From NCBI GenBank assembly GCA_016199015.1, contig JACQHN010000518.1:1-6673 (forward strand): a stretch of DNA of 6,673 nucleotides. Direction: 5' to 3'. Shown here piece by piece: positions 6,041 through 6,673 of this stretch. The stretch comes from Nitrospira defluvii (GTDB lineage Bacteria > Nitrospirota > Nitrospiria > Nitrospirales > Nitrospiraceae). Within the stretch, counting starts at the first letter, position 1, and each line of letters starts with the position of its first letter. Under the pieces are notes generated by a model that was given only the letters and a program-made list of their open reading frames with translations, was not told the DNA's origin and ran no database searches. The position numbers and the translations under genes were made by a program.

Positions 6041-6616
6041 ATGAGAGGGAAGCTCGCGTTAATCACAGCGTGCCTGACACTGGTTGGCGGACTCGCGAAG
6101 GCGGGGCAAGCGGCGGACTTGCCGGGAATCCCGCCCGAGGTAGTCGCAGACTACCTGCACGCCGTCATCGAGGCGGACCGGATCTTTTACACCATCCACG
6201 TGGTCGAGCGGATGCAGAAACAGGGTGGCACACCCGCGTCGGAAACCTGGCGCAGGGACAAGATTACGTTGCCGCTGCCGGCCCAGTTTCTTCGGGAGGC
6301 CAGCGAATTGGCGACCTTGACCGGAACGAAGGTTCGCTACCGCCTGATTAGCCTGTGGCCGATCAATCCTCAGAACGCACCGGCGAGCGATTCGGAACGA
6401 AGCAACCTGGAAGCCGTACGACAGCATCCCGAACGGTCTGCCACCGGCATCGTCAGAATCGGTGAGCAGTCCTACTTCCAAGCCGTCTATGCCGACCGCG
6501 CCGTGACGCAGGCCTGCATTGGTTGCCACAATGCGCACCCGCGGAGCTCCAAAAAAGATTTTAGGCTCGACGACGTGATGGGCGGATTGGTAATTGAGAT
6601 TCCGCTGGAGCAATAG
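6041..6616 (+). CDS. Secreted Tll0287-like (DUF3365) single-haem c-type protein
   Basis: This 191-residue exported protein has one c-type haem site. A signal peptide spans about residues 1-24 (basic MRGK, hydrophobic LALITACLTLVGGL, then an AxA-type cleavage site, GQA-AD). The mature part is mostly helical. Near the C-terminus is the haem-binding CIGCH (Cys159, Cys162, His163), followed by the DVMGGLVIEIPL ending typical of the Tll0287-like/DUF3365 fold. YFQAVYADRAVTQACIGCHN matches the usual approach to the motif. Upstream, LISLWPINPQNAP also fits the fold. The family has PAS-like architecture and is found as stand-alone haem proteins or as sensor domains of kinases and cyclases. Here no second domain follows, so an electron-transfer or redox-sensing role in the periplasm is inferred. 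It is divergent from the second synthase and appears to be transcribed alone. Confidence 0.88.
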   Translation: MRGKLALITACLTLVGGLAKAGQAADLPGIPPEVVADYLHAVIEADRIFYTIHVVERMQKQGGTPASETWRRDKITLPLPAQFLREASELATLTGTKVRYRLISLWPINPQNAPASDSERSNLEAVRQHPERSATGIVRIGEQSYFQAVYADRAVTQACIGCHNAHPRSSKKDFRLDDVMGGLVIEIPLEQ

Positions 6617-6630
6617 TTGGCTCGGTCGGC

Positions 6631-6658
6631 AGCGTCGGAATCGTTGGAAAGCGACGCT
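6631..6658. terminator. Hairpin after the haem protein gene
   Basis: AGCGTCG (6631-6637) pairs exactly with CGACGCT (6652-6658) around a 14-base loop, 14 bases after the stop codon. There is no U-tract before the window ends, and the loop is long, so terminator function is tentative. Confidence 0.3.
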
Positions 6659-6673
6659 CCGCACGACGCCGCC

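Noticed and set aside
6059..6664. Minus-strand open frame of 201 codons opposite the haem protein gene
   Set aside because: The plus-strand gene has a signal peptide, CxxCH and a strong ribosome site. The antisense product has no family features and is Arg-rich.

Overview
The window is a piece of a moderately GC-rich bacterial chromosome that reads as ordinary core and accessory genome, with no phage, transposase, CRISPR or RNA gene visible. The mix of a Tll0287-like (DUF3365) single-haem periplasmic protein, RluD-like pseudouridine synthases, a PilZ-type protein and a zinc/manganese-type ABC permease would fit a Nitrospirota (Nitrospira-like) bacterium. That is an inference from gene content and general impression only, because no marker gene here fixes the taxon.

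Layout. 1-650 (+) is the 3' part of a metal ABC transporter permease whose partners lie off the left edge. A convergent gap with a perfect 7-bp hairpin (715-733) leads to a GNAT acetyltransferase (832-1272, -). Divergent from it is a 59-residue Cys4 zinc-ribbon protein (1337-1516, +). An AT-rich imperfect inverted repeat (1538-1599) separates the zinc-ribbon gene from a convergent pair on the minus strand: an RluD-like pseudouridine synthase (2100-3065) followed by a small helical protein of unknown function (1608-2030), probably co-transcribed. The long divergent spacer 3066-3443 carries a 12-bp direct repeat, a 10-bp palindrome, DnaA-box-like 9-mers and an AT-rich stretch. It leads into a small PilZ-like protein (3444-3926, +).

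The right half holds a six-helix membrane protein of unknown function that is split by a frameshift (4084-4849, -), then a second RluD-like pseudouridine synthase (4981-5910, -), which is a clear paralogue of the first. Divergent from it is a secreted CxxCH protein of the Tll0287-like/DUF3365 type (6041-6616, +) with a strong Shine-Dalgarno sequence and a plausible sigma-70 promoter.

The genes do not form one pathway. The two pseudouridine synthases act on RNA, the permease and the haem protein belong to the envelope, and the PilZ-like protein suggests cyclic-di-GMP sensing. I found no convincing undescribed multi-gene system. The items most worth a second look are the frameshifted membrane gene, the spacer with origin- or operator-like elements at 3112-3531, and the AT-rich inverted repeat at 1538-1599.
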